From an uncultured Rhodospirillaceae bacterium (GTDB lineage Bacteria > Pseudomonadota > Alphaproteobacteria > Rhodospirillales > Magnetospirillaceae), in contig CAIULK010000066.1 in NCBI GenBank assembly GCA_903899885.1, positions 1 to 34,670 on the forward strand: DNA of 34,670 bases, given 5' to 3'. The notes under the pieces were generated by a model. That model did no database searches. It worked only from the letters and a program-made list of their open reading frames with translations, and was not told where the DNA came from. Below, in pieces: positions 1-9,928 of the stretch. The first letter of the stretch is position 1, and every line of letters starts with the position of its first letter. The position numbers and the translations under genes were made by a program.

Positions 1-1390
<1,390 letters not shown>

Positions 1391-1394
<4 letters not shown>

Positions 1395-2019
1395 TGACCG
1401 CTTTCGTTCCTCGTCGCCCCGGCACGGAATCCGCCGAGCTGCGAACATACCTTCATCAAACGTTCCGCTAGTCCGCCCGGGGCGACGGCGACATGCACCG
1501 CCGCGTCCCGGCCGAACACGGCCCCAAGTTCGGCCGCATCGAACAGTTCCACCTGCGGCAACCCGGTTCCCAGCGCCCGCATCCGGTCGCGCCCCGAGGC
1601 CGCAGCATCACGCGCTTCGACCAGCACCGCCACTCGGCGGGCGATCAGTTCGGCACGCACTTTCTCGAACCCTGTAACAGCCTGTCCGGCGCGGCGCGCC
1701 AGCCCGAGACAATCAAGCGCTTGGCGAAGCAACACCCTATCGACCCGGTCGGCTAAATCGGCCGCCACACTCACGGCCCGCCGCGCCGCCTTGGCGAACA
1801 AGCGTTTCGTAACCGCCGTATTTACCACATCCCGGCCCGGGCACAACCAGATTCCCCGCCCGGGCAAGCGTCCTTGTCCATCGAACACCACCTCGCCCTC
1901 GGGCGAGACGACGAAGCGCAACAGCTCCGCCTTGTCCAGAACCTGGCCGGTCACAATGCACCGGCGCCGCGGTCCCGATGGTTTTTCGTCCTCGTCCGGC
2001 GATTCCGGGTCTTCGCCGG

Positions 2020-2023
<4 letters not shown>
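1391..2023 (-). CDS. ylxR: YlxR (DUF448) RNA-binding protein with C-terminal L7Ae-like domain
   Basis: This is the small nucleic-acid-binding protein that usually sits between nusA and infB. About 210 aa are read. The N-terminal half carries the YlxR signature: [20 protein letters not shown], then [11 protein letters not shown]. The second half ([16 protein letters not shown] onward) resembles the L7Ae/Gadd45-like fold appended to YlxR in alphaproteobacteria. I chose the TTG at 2023 because it overlaps the nusA stop as TTGA, with GAGGG about nine bases upstream. A TTG at 2044 is also open and would add seven residues. The stop overlaps the infB start. Its cellular role is poorly defined; an RNA or ribosome-related role is inferred from family and operon. 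Confidence 0.9.
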
Positions 2024-3534
<1,511 letters not shown>

Positions 3535-3556
3535 CTTCCGGCTTTCTTTCGTCTGA

Positions 3557-4090
3557 TTAATTCGGCTCCGCCGGATCGGCGGATTCATCATCGATTTCGT
3601 TGTGGGCCGCCGTCACGGCGGCGATCAAATCGTCGGTTAGCACCAGGCGGGCCGACTTAACCGAGGACAGGGGGATGCGAACCTCCTCGCCGGTTTCGAC
3701 CAGCAGGCCGACCTGCTCGTGTTCGTCCAACCCCAGCAGCTTGCCCTTGAACCGCTTGCGGCCGTCCACCGGCGGGTCGGCTTCCATCTTCGCCTCGAAC
3801 CCCGCCCATTCGACGAAATCCTTGGTGCGCGTCAACGGGCGGTCGATTCCGGGCGAGCTGACCTCCAGGACATAGGCCCCGGAAATCGGGTCCTCGACGT
3901 CGAGGACGGCCGACAGCGACCGGCTGATCCGGGCGCAATCCTCGACCGTCATCGGGCGCTTTTCCTTGGGCTCGGCCATGACCTGAACGGTTGGCCGCTG
4001 GCGCCCCTGAATCCGCACCCGTACGAGCTCGAACCCAAGAGAGTCGAGTGTCGGGATAACCAAGGCTTCAAGATGCGTATTGTGGTCCAT
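3557..4090 (-). CDS. rimP: Ribosome maturation factor RimP
   Basis: RimP is needed for late assembly of the 30S ribosomal subunit. About 177 aa are read. The N-terminal domain contains LGFELVRVRIQG and the conserved segment YVLEVSSPGIDRPLT. The C-terminal SH3-like domain contains FKGKLLGLDE and VRIPLSSVKSARLVL. I chose the ATG at 4090; a TTG at 4099 in the same frame would start inside the U-tract of the upstream hairpin. A GGGG lies four bases before this ATG and directly follows the U-tract, so ribosome binding and the hairpin compete for the same few bases. It is the first gene of the rimP-nusA-ylxR-infB operon. Confidence 0.95.
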   Translation of the reverse strand: MDHNTHLEALVIPTLDSLGFELVRVRIQGRQRPTVQVMAEPKEKRPMTVEDCARISRSLSAVLDVEDPISGAYVLEVSSPGIDRPLTRTKDFVEWAGFEAKMEADPPVDGRKRFKGKLLGLDEHEQVGLLVETGEEVRIPLSSVKSARLVLTDDLIAAVTAAHNEIDDESADPAEPN

Positions 4091-4097
4091 GTGCCCC

Positions 4098-4127
4098 AAA
4101 AAACAAAAAAGTGGGCCAATGGCCCAC
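4098..4127 (-). terminator. Terminator-like hairpin in the rimP leader (candidate attenuator)
   Basis: Read on the minus strand, a perfect 7-bp stem, GTGGGCC / GGCCCAC with loop ATT, is followed directly by six T, one G and six T. The rimP ATG lies seven bases after the last T. This is a textbook intrinsic terminator, placed in front of an operon rather than behind one. A GGUCC segment about 30 bases upstream in the leader could pair with GGGCC of the first arm and act as an antiterminator. The structure is seen directly; regulation is inferred. Confidence 0.8.
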
Positions 4128-4187
4128 CCTTACAATCTCGTCTCGGACCGAAGCCAGCGAGCGAGCGGCAAGATGTGTTTCCCCGCA

Positions 4188-4215
4188 ACTATAGCTCAAT
4201 TGCCCAGCCAAGCAA
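4188..4215 (-). promoter_or_regulatory. Candidate sigma-70 promoter for rimP-nusA-ylxR-infB
   Basis: On the minus strand a -35 like TTGCTT (4215-4210) and a -10 like TATAGT (4193-4188) are separated by 16 bases. A start near 4181 would give a leader of about 90 bases that includes the hairpin at 4098-4127. There is no experimental support in the sequence, but both boxes and the spacing fit. Confidence 0.5.
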
Positions 4216-4313
4216 GCAAGATAAAACCGGTATCCGAAAAATGGCTCTGTCGCGGGCGGGCAATTTCTGTATGATCCGGCTCAGATTAGGTCGGCATCGG
4301 GGGAACCAAGTCG

Positions 4314-5066
4314 ATGGCGCAGTTGTCGGCGGGGGTGCGGCGCGCAAGGCGCGAGGCTCAGCGCTCGGTCCGTATCCAGGGCCGGGCAAGCGGGTTGCTG
4401 GGGGATTGCCGGCGGGCGTTTCACGCCTTCGGCGAGCTCGACGAACTGGCGGAAAATCTGCGGATTTTGTCGTTGAACGCCGAATTGGCGGCCGGGCGGG
4501 CCGGCGAGATGGGGCGCGCCGTGCGGGCCTTGACCCAATACACCCGCGAACTCGTCAACCGCTTGGCGCAAATTCAAGGCGAAATGTTTGGGCTGCGGGT
4601 CAAAACCTACGCCCTGTCGTCGGACGTTCTGCGCGAGTTGCTGCAATTGCATTTGTTCGAGCGGGCCGCCGATCTGGTCGCCGCCAACAGCGCCTCGTCG
4701 AAAAGTGCCGGAATCGTCGCCGACCGCGCGTTCGCCCAGGTGATGCGCCGGATGGTCGATACCTTGGATTCGTTGGCCGACAGCGTCGAGGCGGTGGCGC
4801 GGCGCGCCCAGGCGATCGAGGAAGTGGTCAGTCAGTCCGACTCGATCGCCACCAACATCGCGATCGAGGCCTCGTCGGCCGGGGTGCATGAAAAGGAATT
4901 CCGGACCGTGTCGGATACCATGCGCCGCTATGTCGATGACCTGCGCCAAATGATCGACGAGGCGTCGGACGCCGTCCGGCGCGCGTTGGAAAAAGGCGAT
5001 TCGCTGCGCCGCATCGGTCTGGAAAATCTGCATGAATTGCAGGCAAAGCGCATTCTTGGGGAGTGA
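4314..5066 (+). CDS. Soluble protein with two chemoreceptor-tip-like segments
   Basis: This 250-aa protein has no signal peptide or membrane segment and is almost entirely helical. Residues 48-80 (LRILSLNAELAAGRAGEMGR) resemble the hairpin tip of methyl-accepting chemotaxis proteins (consensus LLALNAAIEAARAGE.GRGF), keeping Asn, Arg and GE. A second, more divergent copy lies at about 177-206 (SIATNIAIEASSAG), followed by a helix of the right phase. A normal receptor has one tip per chain, so this may be a duplicated or degenerate cytoplasmic signalling protein. The ATG at 4314 has GGGGAA upstream. The next gene, six bases downstream, is an ODP-like di-iron protein, so a sensor/transducer pair is the likely context. 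The family assignment is by eye and moderately secure. Confidence 0.65.
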   Translation: MAQLSAGVRRARREAQRSVRIQGRASGLLGDCRRAFHAFGELDELAENLRILSLNAELAAGRAGEMGRAVRALTQYTRELVNRLAQIQGEMFGLRVKTYALSSDVLRELLQLHLFERAADLVAANSASSKSAGIVADRAFAQVMRRMVDTLDSLADSVEAVARRAQAIEEVVSQSDSIATNIAIEASSAGVHEKEFRTVSDTMRRYVDDLRQMIDEASDAVRRALEKGDSLRRIGLENLHELQAKRILGE

Positions 5067-5072
5067 GCGTCG

Positions 5073-5828
5073 ATGAAATGCGTTTCCCTTTATAATCAGG
5101 GCTCCCACCGCTGGCTGGCCTTTGGCCAGGACCCGGCCAAGCCGGACGCCGTCATCGACACCGTCCAATACGTGGTCTGCGCGCAGGGCGGGGCGATGCT
5201 GCTTGACCCGGGCGGGATGGAAGTGTTCCCGCCGATGCTGGCCTCGATCACCCAGGAAATCGCGATCGAGGATGTCAGCGGCATTTTCCTTAGCCACCAA
5301 GACCCGGATGTCGGCTCGTCGCTGCCGCTGTGGCGCCGGGTGTGCAACCCGGAAACCAAGATTTACGTCTCGGCGCTGTGGACCGGCTTCATTGCTCATT
5401 TCGACCGCGAGGCGGTTTTTACCGCCATCCCCGACGAAGGCATGGAAATCTCGCTGGGATCGGATGTCCGCCTGAAACTGGTGCCCGCTCACTATCTGCA
5501 TTCGCCCGGCAATTTCCACGTTTACGATGCCAAGGCGAAAATTTTGTTTTCGGGCGACATGGGGGCGGCGCTGGTGCCGCCGGGCGCGGCCAGCGGGATG
5601 TTCGTCGAGAATTTCGCCAGCCATATTCCGTATATGGAAGGGTTCCATCGCCGCTGGATGTCGTCGAACCGCGCGCGCGATGCCTGGGTGGCGGCGGTCT
5701 CGAAGCTCGATATCGAAATGATGGCGCCGCAGCACGGCCTAGTCTTCAAGGGCGACGACGTGCCGCGCTTTCTTGAGTGGATCTCCGGGCTGGATCTGGG
5801 CTCGGGCGTCGCCGCCATGGCGCGCTGA
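5073..5828 (+). CDS. ODP-like di-iron metallo-beta-lactamase-fold protein (putative O2/Fe sensor)
   Basis: This 251-aa protein has the metallo-beta-lactamase fold of the flavodiiron protein N-terminal domain but no flavodoxin domain. Candidate iron ligands are His75, Asp77 and Asp79 in SHQDPD, His143 (HYLHSPGNF), Asp162 (FSGDMGA) and His221 (PQHG). The His that normally follows the second Asp in flavodiiron enzymes is Val80 here. Stand-alone proteins of this type, called ODP in Treponema denticola, bind iron and oxygen and signal to chemotaxis proteins. The upstream neighbour here is receptor-like, which matches that arrangement. GGGGAG around 5057-5062 overlaps the previous stop and serves as ribosome binding site. 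An oxygen reductase or unrelated hydrolase role remains possible. Confidence 0.75.
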   Translation: MKCVSLYNQGSHRWLAFGQDPAKPDAVIDTVQYVVCAQGGAMLLDPGGMEVFPPMLASITQEIAIEDVSGIFLSHQDPDVGSSLPLWRRVCNPETKIYVSALWTGFIAHFDREAVFTAIPDEGMEISLGSDVRLKLVPAHYLHSPGNFHVYDAKAKILFSGDMGAALVPPGAASGMFVENFASHIPYMEGFHRRWMSSNRARDAWVAAVSKLDIEMMAPQHGLVFKGDDVPRFLEWISGLDLGSGVAAMAR

Positions 5829-5839
5829 CGGGTCTGCCC

Positions 5840-6604
5840 GTGGTGACCACCCCCCTGGTGATGGTTGCGACGCCGTGTTTCGGGGGCGTGGTGGCGCAAC
5901 GCTACATGCTGTCTGTGCTCGACCTGATCGCGCGCGGCCCGCGGGCCGGTTTCGGCGTGGCCTTGTCGCTTTTGGGGTATGACAGCCTGATCCCGCGTGG
6001 ACGGGCGACCCTGGTGGGCTGTTTTCTCGACAATCCCGACGCCACCCACCTTTTATTCATCGATGCCGATATCGGGTTCGAACCGGCCCAGGTCGAACGG
6101 ATGCTGCGCTTCGATAAGGATTTCGTGGGGGCCTTGTATCCCATCAAGGCGATCGATTGGGCGCGCGTGCCGGAACGGTGCACACTCGGCGGTGAGCCCT
6201 TGGAACGTGCGGGCCTGAATTACGTCGGCACCTTCGAGGGGGCGGACAAGCGGCAAAGCCAGGACGGCTTCGCCACCGCCATCTACGCGGGTGGCGGATT
6301 TCAGCTGCTGCGCCGGTCGATGATCGAGCGGATGATCGCGGGCTATCCCGAAACCAAGTTCGCCAAGCTGCACGGCTTCCCGCGCGAGGCCAGCCATCCC
6401 AGCCCCAATCTGTACGCGTTGTTCGACTGTCAGATCGATCCCGAGACCGGTGTCTATCTGAGCGAGGATTATTCCTTCTGCCGCCGCTGGCGCGCGCTGG
6501 GCGGCGAGATTTGGCTGGACACCACTAGCCGCCTGATCCATGTCGGCTCCACCGATTACGTCGGCGATTTCGCGACCCGTGCATACACCTTAGAACAAGG
6601 CTAG
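5840..6604 (+). CDS. GT-A type glycosyltransferase-like protein
   Basis: About 254 aa. The N-terminus MVATPCFGGVVAQRYMLSVL and the acidic motif LLFIDADIGFEP (D-A-D, nucleotide-sugar/metal binding) fit a family-2-like GT-A fold. A later ALYPIKAIDW, the segment AIYAGGGFQLLRRSMIERM and an acidic SEDYSFCRRW (candidate catalytic region) also occur in this protein type. No membrane segment is visible, so it is probably cytoplasmic. The sugar donor and acceptor cannot be told. The start is uncertain: GTG at 5840 or 5843, or ATG at 5861. No strong ribosome binding site is seen, and the gene begins about 11 bases after the ODP-like gene, so the two are probably co-transcribed. Confidence 0.7.
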   Translation: MVTTPLVMVATPCFGGVVAQRYMLSVLDLIARGPRAGFGVALSLLGYDSLIPRGRATLVGCFLDNPDATHLLFIDADIGFEPAQVERMLRFDKDFVGALYPIKAIDWARVPERCTLGGEPLERAGLNYVGTFEGADKRQSQDGFATAIYAGGGFQLLRRSMIERMIAGYPETKFAKLHGFPREASHPSPNLYALFDCQIDPETGVYLSEDYSFCRRWRALGGEIWLDTTSRLIHVGSTDYVGDFATRAYTLEQG

Positions 6605-6608
6605 ACTA

Positions 6609-6638
6609 TCGACAGCCGTTGCGGACGTATATTATAGT
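6609..6638 (+). promoter_or_regulatory. Weak candidate promoter before the 81-aa gene
   Basis: The gap between the glycosyltransferase and the next gene is AT-rich for this genome. TCGACA at 6609-6614 and TATAGT at 6633-6638 are 18 bases apart, and an overlapping TATTAT lies at 6630-6635. A short CGGAC / GTCCG inverted repeat (about 6622-6641) surrounds the -10 region and could be an operator. This is a match by eye only. Confidence 0.25.
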
Positions 6639-6672
6639 CCGTGAAAATACGTGATTTAAGGAAAGAGTGGCC

Positions 6673-6918
6673 ATGGGCTTGTTCGCCGGGAAAGTTCGAG
6701 GCGAGGATGTGCGTCCGGGCGATATTTTTCGCAAGGCCGGAACCTATGGCGGCGAGTGGCGGGTCGAAGCGGTGTTCGACTATCCCGACATTCCGCGCCA
6801 TGCCCGCTTGGTGCAAATCAGCGGCGCACGGGTGTTGACGGTCGCGGTCAGTCTGTTATTCGATCCCAACGCCTTCACCCTGGTCTCCTCGGGCGAGGAC
6901 GGAACCTTCCGGGGATAG
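6673..6918 (+). CDS. Small conserved-looking protein of unknown function
   Basis: This 81-aa cytoplasmic protein is not recognised. It begins MGLFAGKVRGEDVRPGDIFRK and continues with alternating strand-like segments (YGGEWRVEAVFDYPD, HARLVQISGARVLTVAVSLL). It is mostly beta and compatible with a small SH3-like barrel. There are no cysteines and no membrane segment. I chose the ATG at 6673 because AAGGAAAG lies at a suitable distance upstream; a GTG at 6667 would be too close. It sits 27 bases before gpmI in the same direction and may be read with it. Codon use is like its neighbours, so it looks like a real gene. Confidence 0.7.
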   Translation: MGLFAGKVRGEDVRPGDIFRKAGTYGGEWRVEAVFDYPDIPRHARLVQISGARVLTVAVSLLFDPNAFTLVSSGEDGTFRG

Positions 6919-6945
6919 TTTTCTAGGGGTTAAAAAAAGACCGCC

Positions 6946-8505
6946 ATGACCAACGATTCCGCCCGCGCCCACACGCCCGTCGTCTTGTGCATCCTTGACG
7001 GGTGGGGGCACCGTGACGAGTCCACCGACAACGCCATCGCCTTGGCCAGCACGCCGCATTGGCGGCATCTGCTGGCGGCCTATCCGCACGGTCTGTTGGC
7101 CAGCTCCGGGCTGGATGTCGGTTTGCCCGATGGGCAAATGGGTAATTCCGAGGTCGGACACATGAATCTCGGCTCGGGCCGGGTGGTGATGCAGGAATTG
7201 CCGCGCATCGACGCCGCCGTCGCCGATGGATCGCTGGCCGCCAATCCCGTGCTGCTGGACGCGGTCGAGCGCCTGCGGGCCAGCGGCGGCGTGTTGCATC
7301 TGATGGGCCTGGTCAGTCCCGGCGGCGTGCACTCGCATCAGGCGCATCTGGCCGCCTTGGCCAAAACCGTCGCCTCGAAGGGGGTGCCGGTCCGTGTGCA
7401 CGCCTTCTTGGATGGGCGCGACACGCCGCCGTCCAGCGCTCAAGGCTATGTCGCCCAGTTCGAGGCGGCGGTGGCCGGGCACGACGCGCGGATCGCCACG
7501 GTGTCGGGCCGTTATTACGCGATGGACCGCGACAAGCGCTGGGACCGGGTGACCTTGGCCTGGGACGCGCTGGTCAATGCCCAGGGGCAAGGCGCCCCCA
7601 GCGCGGGCGCCGCCATCACCCAGTCCTATGCGGCGGGCAAGACCGACGAATTCGTGCTGCCGACGGTGATCGGCGATTATTCCGGCATGCGTGACGGCGA
7701 CGGTCTGCTGATGGCCAATTTCCGCGCCGACCGGGCGCGCGAGATTTTGTCCTGCCTGGTCGATCCTGAATTCTCGGGCTTTAAACGGAATCGGGTCGTC
7801 GATTGGGCCGCGCGGTTGGGTCTGACCGAATATTCCAAGGATCTGGCCGCCCATCTGAACACGCTGTTTGCGCCCGAATCGCTGGATCATCTGTTGGGCG
7901 AGGTGGTTTCGGGCGCCAAGATGACCCAACTGCGGATCGCCGAGACCGAGAAATACGCCCACGTCACCTTCTTCTTCAACGGCGGGCGGGAGGCGGTTTA
8001 TCCCGGCGAGGAACGCATCTTGATCAACAGCCCGAAGGTCACGACCTACGACCTTCAGCCGGAAATGTCGGCCGTCCAAGTTTGCGACAAGCTGGTCGAA
8101 GCCATCGAATCACGGCGTTTCGATCTGGTGGTCGCCAATTTCGCCAACGGCGACATGGTCGGTCACACCGGCATCTTGGATGCGGCGATTAGGGCGGTCG
8201 AAACCGTCGATGCCTGCTTGGGGCGTTTGGAAGCCGCCGTGCTGTCGGCCGGGGGGCGCATGCTGGTTACCGCCGACCACGGCAATGTCGAGCTGATGCG
8301 TGATCCCGTCACCGGTCAACCGCATACCGCGCACACCACCGGGCCGGTCGATGCGATTCTGGTCAATCCCCCGGCCGGGGTGACCGGTTTGGGCGACGGC
8401 CGTTTGGCCGATGTCGCGCCGACCCTGCTGACGCTGCTGTCCTTGCCGCGGCCCGCGCAAATGACCGGCCTTTCGCTGCTTAGGGGCGATCGTGCGGCGA
8501 CTTAG
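6946..8505 (+). CDS. gpmI: 2,3-bisphosphoglycerate-independent phosphoglycerate mutase
   Basis: This enzyme interconverts 3- and 2-phosphoglycerate in glycolysis and gluconeogenesis, using a serine nucleophile and two metal ions (usually Mn). The 519-aa length is normal. The N-terminal metal site is in VVLCILDGWGHR (Asp18). The phosphorylated serine is Ser68 in MGNSEVGHMNLG. The substrate loop is in FLDGRDTPPSSAQGY, and the C-terminal metal motif is LVTADHGNVELM. GpmI begins a chain with the EnvC-like, CtpA and YibQ-like genes and rppH, and overlaps the EnvC-like start by 14 bases. The upstream ribosome binding site is weak (a purine run before GACCGCC). Confidence 0.97.
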   Translation: MTNDSARAHTPVVLCILDGWGHRDESTDNAIALASTPHWRHLLAAYPHGLLASSGLDVGLPDGQMGNSEVGHMNLGSGRVVMQELPRIDAAVADGSLAANPVLLDAVERLRASGGVLHLMGLVSPGGVHSHQAHLAALAKTVASKGVPVRVHAFLDGRDTPPSSAQGYVAQFEAAVAGHDARIATVSGRYYAMDRDKRWDRVTLAWDALVNAQGQGAPSAGAAITQSYAAGKTDEFVLPTVIGDYSGMRDGDGLLMANFRADRAREILSCLVDPEFSGFKRNRVVDWAARLGLTEYSKDLAAHLNTLFAPESLDHLLGEVVSGAKMTQLRIAETEKYAHVTFFFNGGREAVYPGEERILINSPKVTTYDLQPEMSAVQVCDKLVEAIESRRFDLVVANFANGDMVGHTGILDAAIRAVETVDACLGRLEAAVLSAGGRMLVTADHGNVELMRDPVTGQPHTAHTTGPVDAILVNPPAGVTGLGDGRLADVAPTLLTLLSLPRPAQMTGLSLLRGDRAAT

Positions 8506-9928
8506 CCGCCTGGGGATCCTTGTCGTATTGCTGGCGGTCCAGCCGGTTTGGGCCGAGGACACCCCGGACATCCGCCTCAAGCAAGTTGAACAGCAGCTCG
8601 AAAAAAGCCGCGGCGAACGCGAGGAAAACCAGCGCAAGGCCCGCGAAGCCGCCGACGAGCTGGCCCATATCCGGGTCGGCATGGTGGCGGCCGCCCGCGC
8701 CGCCCAGGAAAGCGAGGATCAACTGTCCGGTCTGGAATCGCAACTGGCCGATCTGACCGCCACCGAGAAAGCGAAGTCCGAGGCCTTGGGCCGCCGCTCG
8801 GGCCAGATGACCCGGGTGCTGACCGCGCTGCAACGCTTGGCGTGGCGCCCAACCGAGGCGCTGCTGGCCCAGCCGCAATCGCCCGCCGACACCGTGCGCT
8901 CGGCGATCCTGCTGCGCGCGGCGGTGCCCGAGATCGAACGCTCGGTCAAGACGCTGCGCGACGATATTGATGCGGTGGCCGTTCTGCGTGCCGGGATCGG
9001 CGAACAAAAGAAGCGGATCGCCCAATCCACCCAGGTGTTGGATGCCGAACACAACCGCATGAAGGATCTGTACGACCGCAAGGCCCAGATCGAAACCGCG
9101 GCCGAGGCCGCCACCGCCGAGGTCGATCAGCGCATGAAACAGCTGGCCGCCGAGGCCGACGATCTGCGCGACCTGCTCAAACGCCTGGACGAGGAACGTC
9201 AGCGCCGTTTGGCCGAGGCCGCCGCCAAGGCCGCCGCCGAACGTGCCGCCCGCGAGGCGGAAATCGCCGCCCGCCAAGCCGCCCGCGAAGCCGAGATCGC
9301 CGCGCAAAAGGCCGCGCGCGAGGCCGAATTGGCCGCCAAGCGCGCCGAACAGGAAAACCGCGAACGCGAACAAGCCCAAGCGCGGGCCGCGCGCGAGGCT
9401 GAATTGGCCGCCGCCAAGGCCGCCCGCGAAAAGGAAATCGAAGCCGAGAAGGCCAGCCGGGATGCGGAACAGGCGACGCGGGCCGCCGCCGCCGCCAAAC
9501 CGGCCGCGCTTGCCCCCGGCACGCCGTTCGGCACGGCCAGGGGGCGGATGCCGCCGCCGGCACGCGGCCGCATCGTCACCGCCTTCGGTCAAGAGAAGGA
9601 GGGTGGCCTGATCGCCAAGGGGATGGATATCCAAACCCGCAAGGACGCCCAGGTCATCGCACCGGCCGATGGGCAGGTGGCGTTTGCCGGATCGTTCCGC
9701 GGCTACGGCCTGCTCTTGATCATCGAGCATGCCGAGGGCTATCATACGCTGCTCGCCGGGATGACCCGGATCGACGTCGCCGTCGGTCAACGGCTCGGCT
9801 CGGGCGAACCGGTGGGTGTGATGGGGCCGGATGACAAACCCGTTCTTTATGTGGAATTGCGACGGAACGGCCAGCCGATCGATCCGGCGCCGTGGTTTTC
9901 AGCTCAAGGTGGTAAGGCTCACGAATGA
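8492..9928 (+). CDS. EnvC-like murein hydrolase activator (degenerate LytM/M23)
   Basis: This 478-aa protein has a signal peptide (residues 1-21, ending VWAED), so it is periplasmic. A long coiled coil covers about 25-240. An unusual Ala/Arg/Glu repeat follows at about 245-330, with AAREAEIAA-type units repeating every 11 residues. A LytM/M23 domain occupies about 355-470. The zinc ligands are missing: the usual HxxxD is KGMD (376-379) and the final HxH is replaced in VLYVELRRNG. That is the EnvC pattern, in which the domain activates amidases for septal peptidoglycan splitting rather than cutting by itself. The GTG start lies within the end of gpmI. The stop overlaps ctpA as ATGA. Confidence 0.88.
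   Translation: MRRLSRLGILVVLLAVQPVWAEDTPDIRLKQVEQQLEKSRGEREENQRKAREAADELAHIRVGMVAAARAAQESEDQLSGLESQLADLTATEKAKSEALGRRSGQMTRVLTALQRLAWRPTEALLAQPQSPADTVRSAILLRAAVPEIERSVKTLRDDIDAVAVLRAGIGEQKKRIAQSTQVLDAEHNRMKDLYDRKAQIETAAEAATAEVDQRMKQLAAEADDLRDLLKRLDEERQRRLAEAAAKAAAERAAREAEIAARQAAREAEIAAQKAAREAELAAKRAEQENREREQAQARAAREAELAAAKAAREKEIEAEKASRDAEQATRAAAAAKPAALAPGTPFGTARGRMPPPARGRIVTAFGQEKEGGLIAKGMDIQTRKDAQVIAPADGQVAFAGSFRGYGLLLIIEHAEGYHTLLAGMTRIDVAVGQRLGSGEPVGVMGPDDKPVLYVELRRNGQPIDPAPWFSAQGGKAHE

Noticed and set aside
4281-5735. Minus-strand open frame of 484 codons
   Set aside because: It is antisense to the receptor-like and ODP-like genes, both of which have ribosome binding sites and motifs.
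9224-9484. Possible tandem DNA repeat or CRISPR-like array
   Set aside because: The repeats are imperfect and in phase with the EnvC-like codons, so they are protein repeats; no spacers.
8480-9790. Minus-strand open frame of 436 codons
   Set aside because: It is antisense to the EnvC-like gene; the Gly/Leu/Phe-rich runs are complements of Ala/Glu/Arg repeats.
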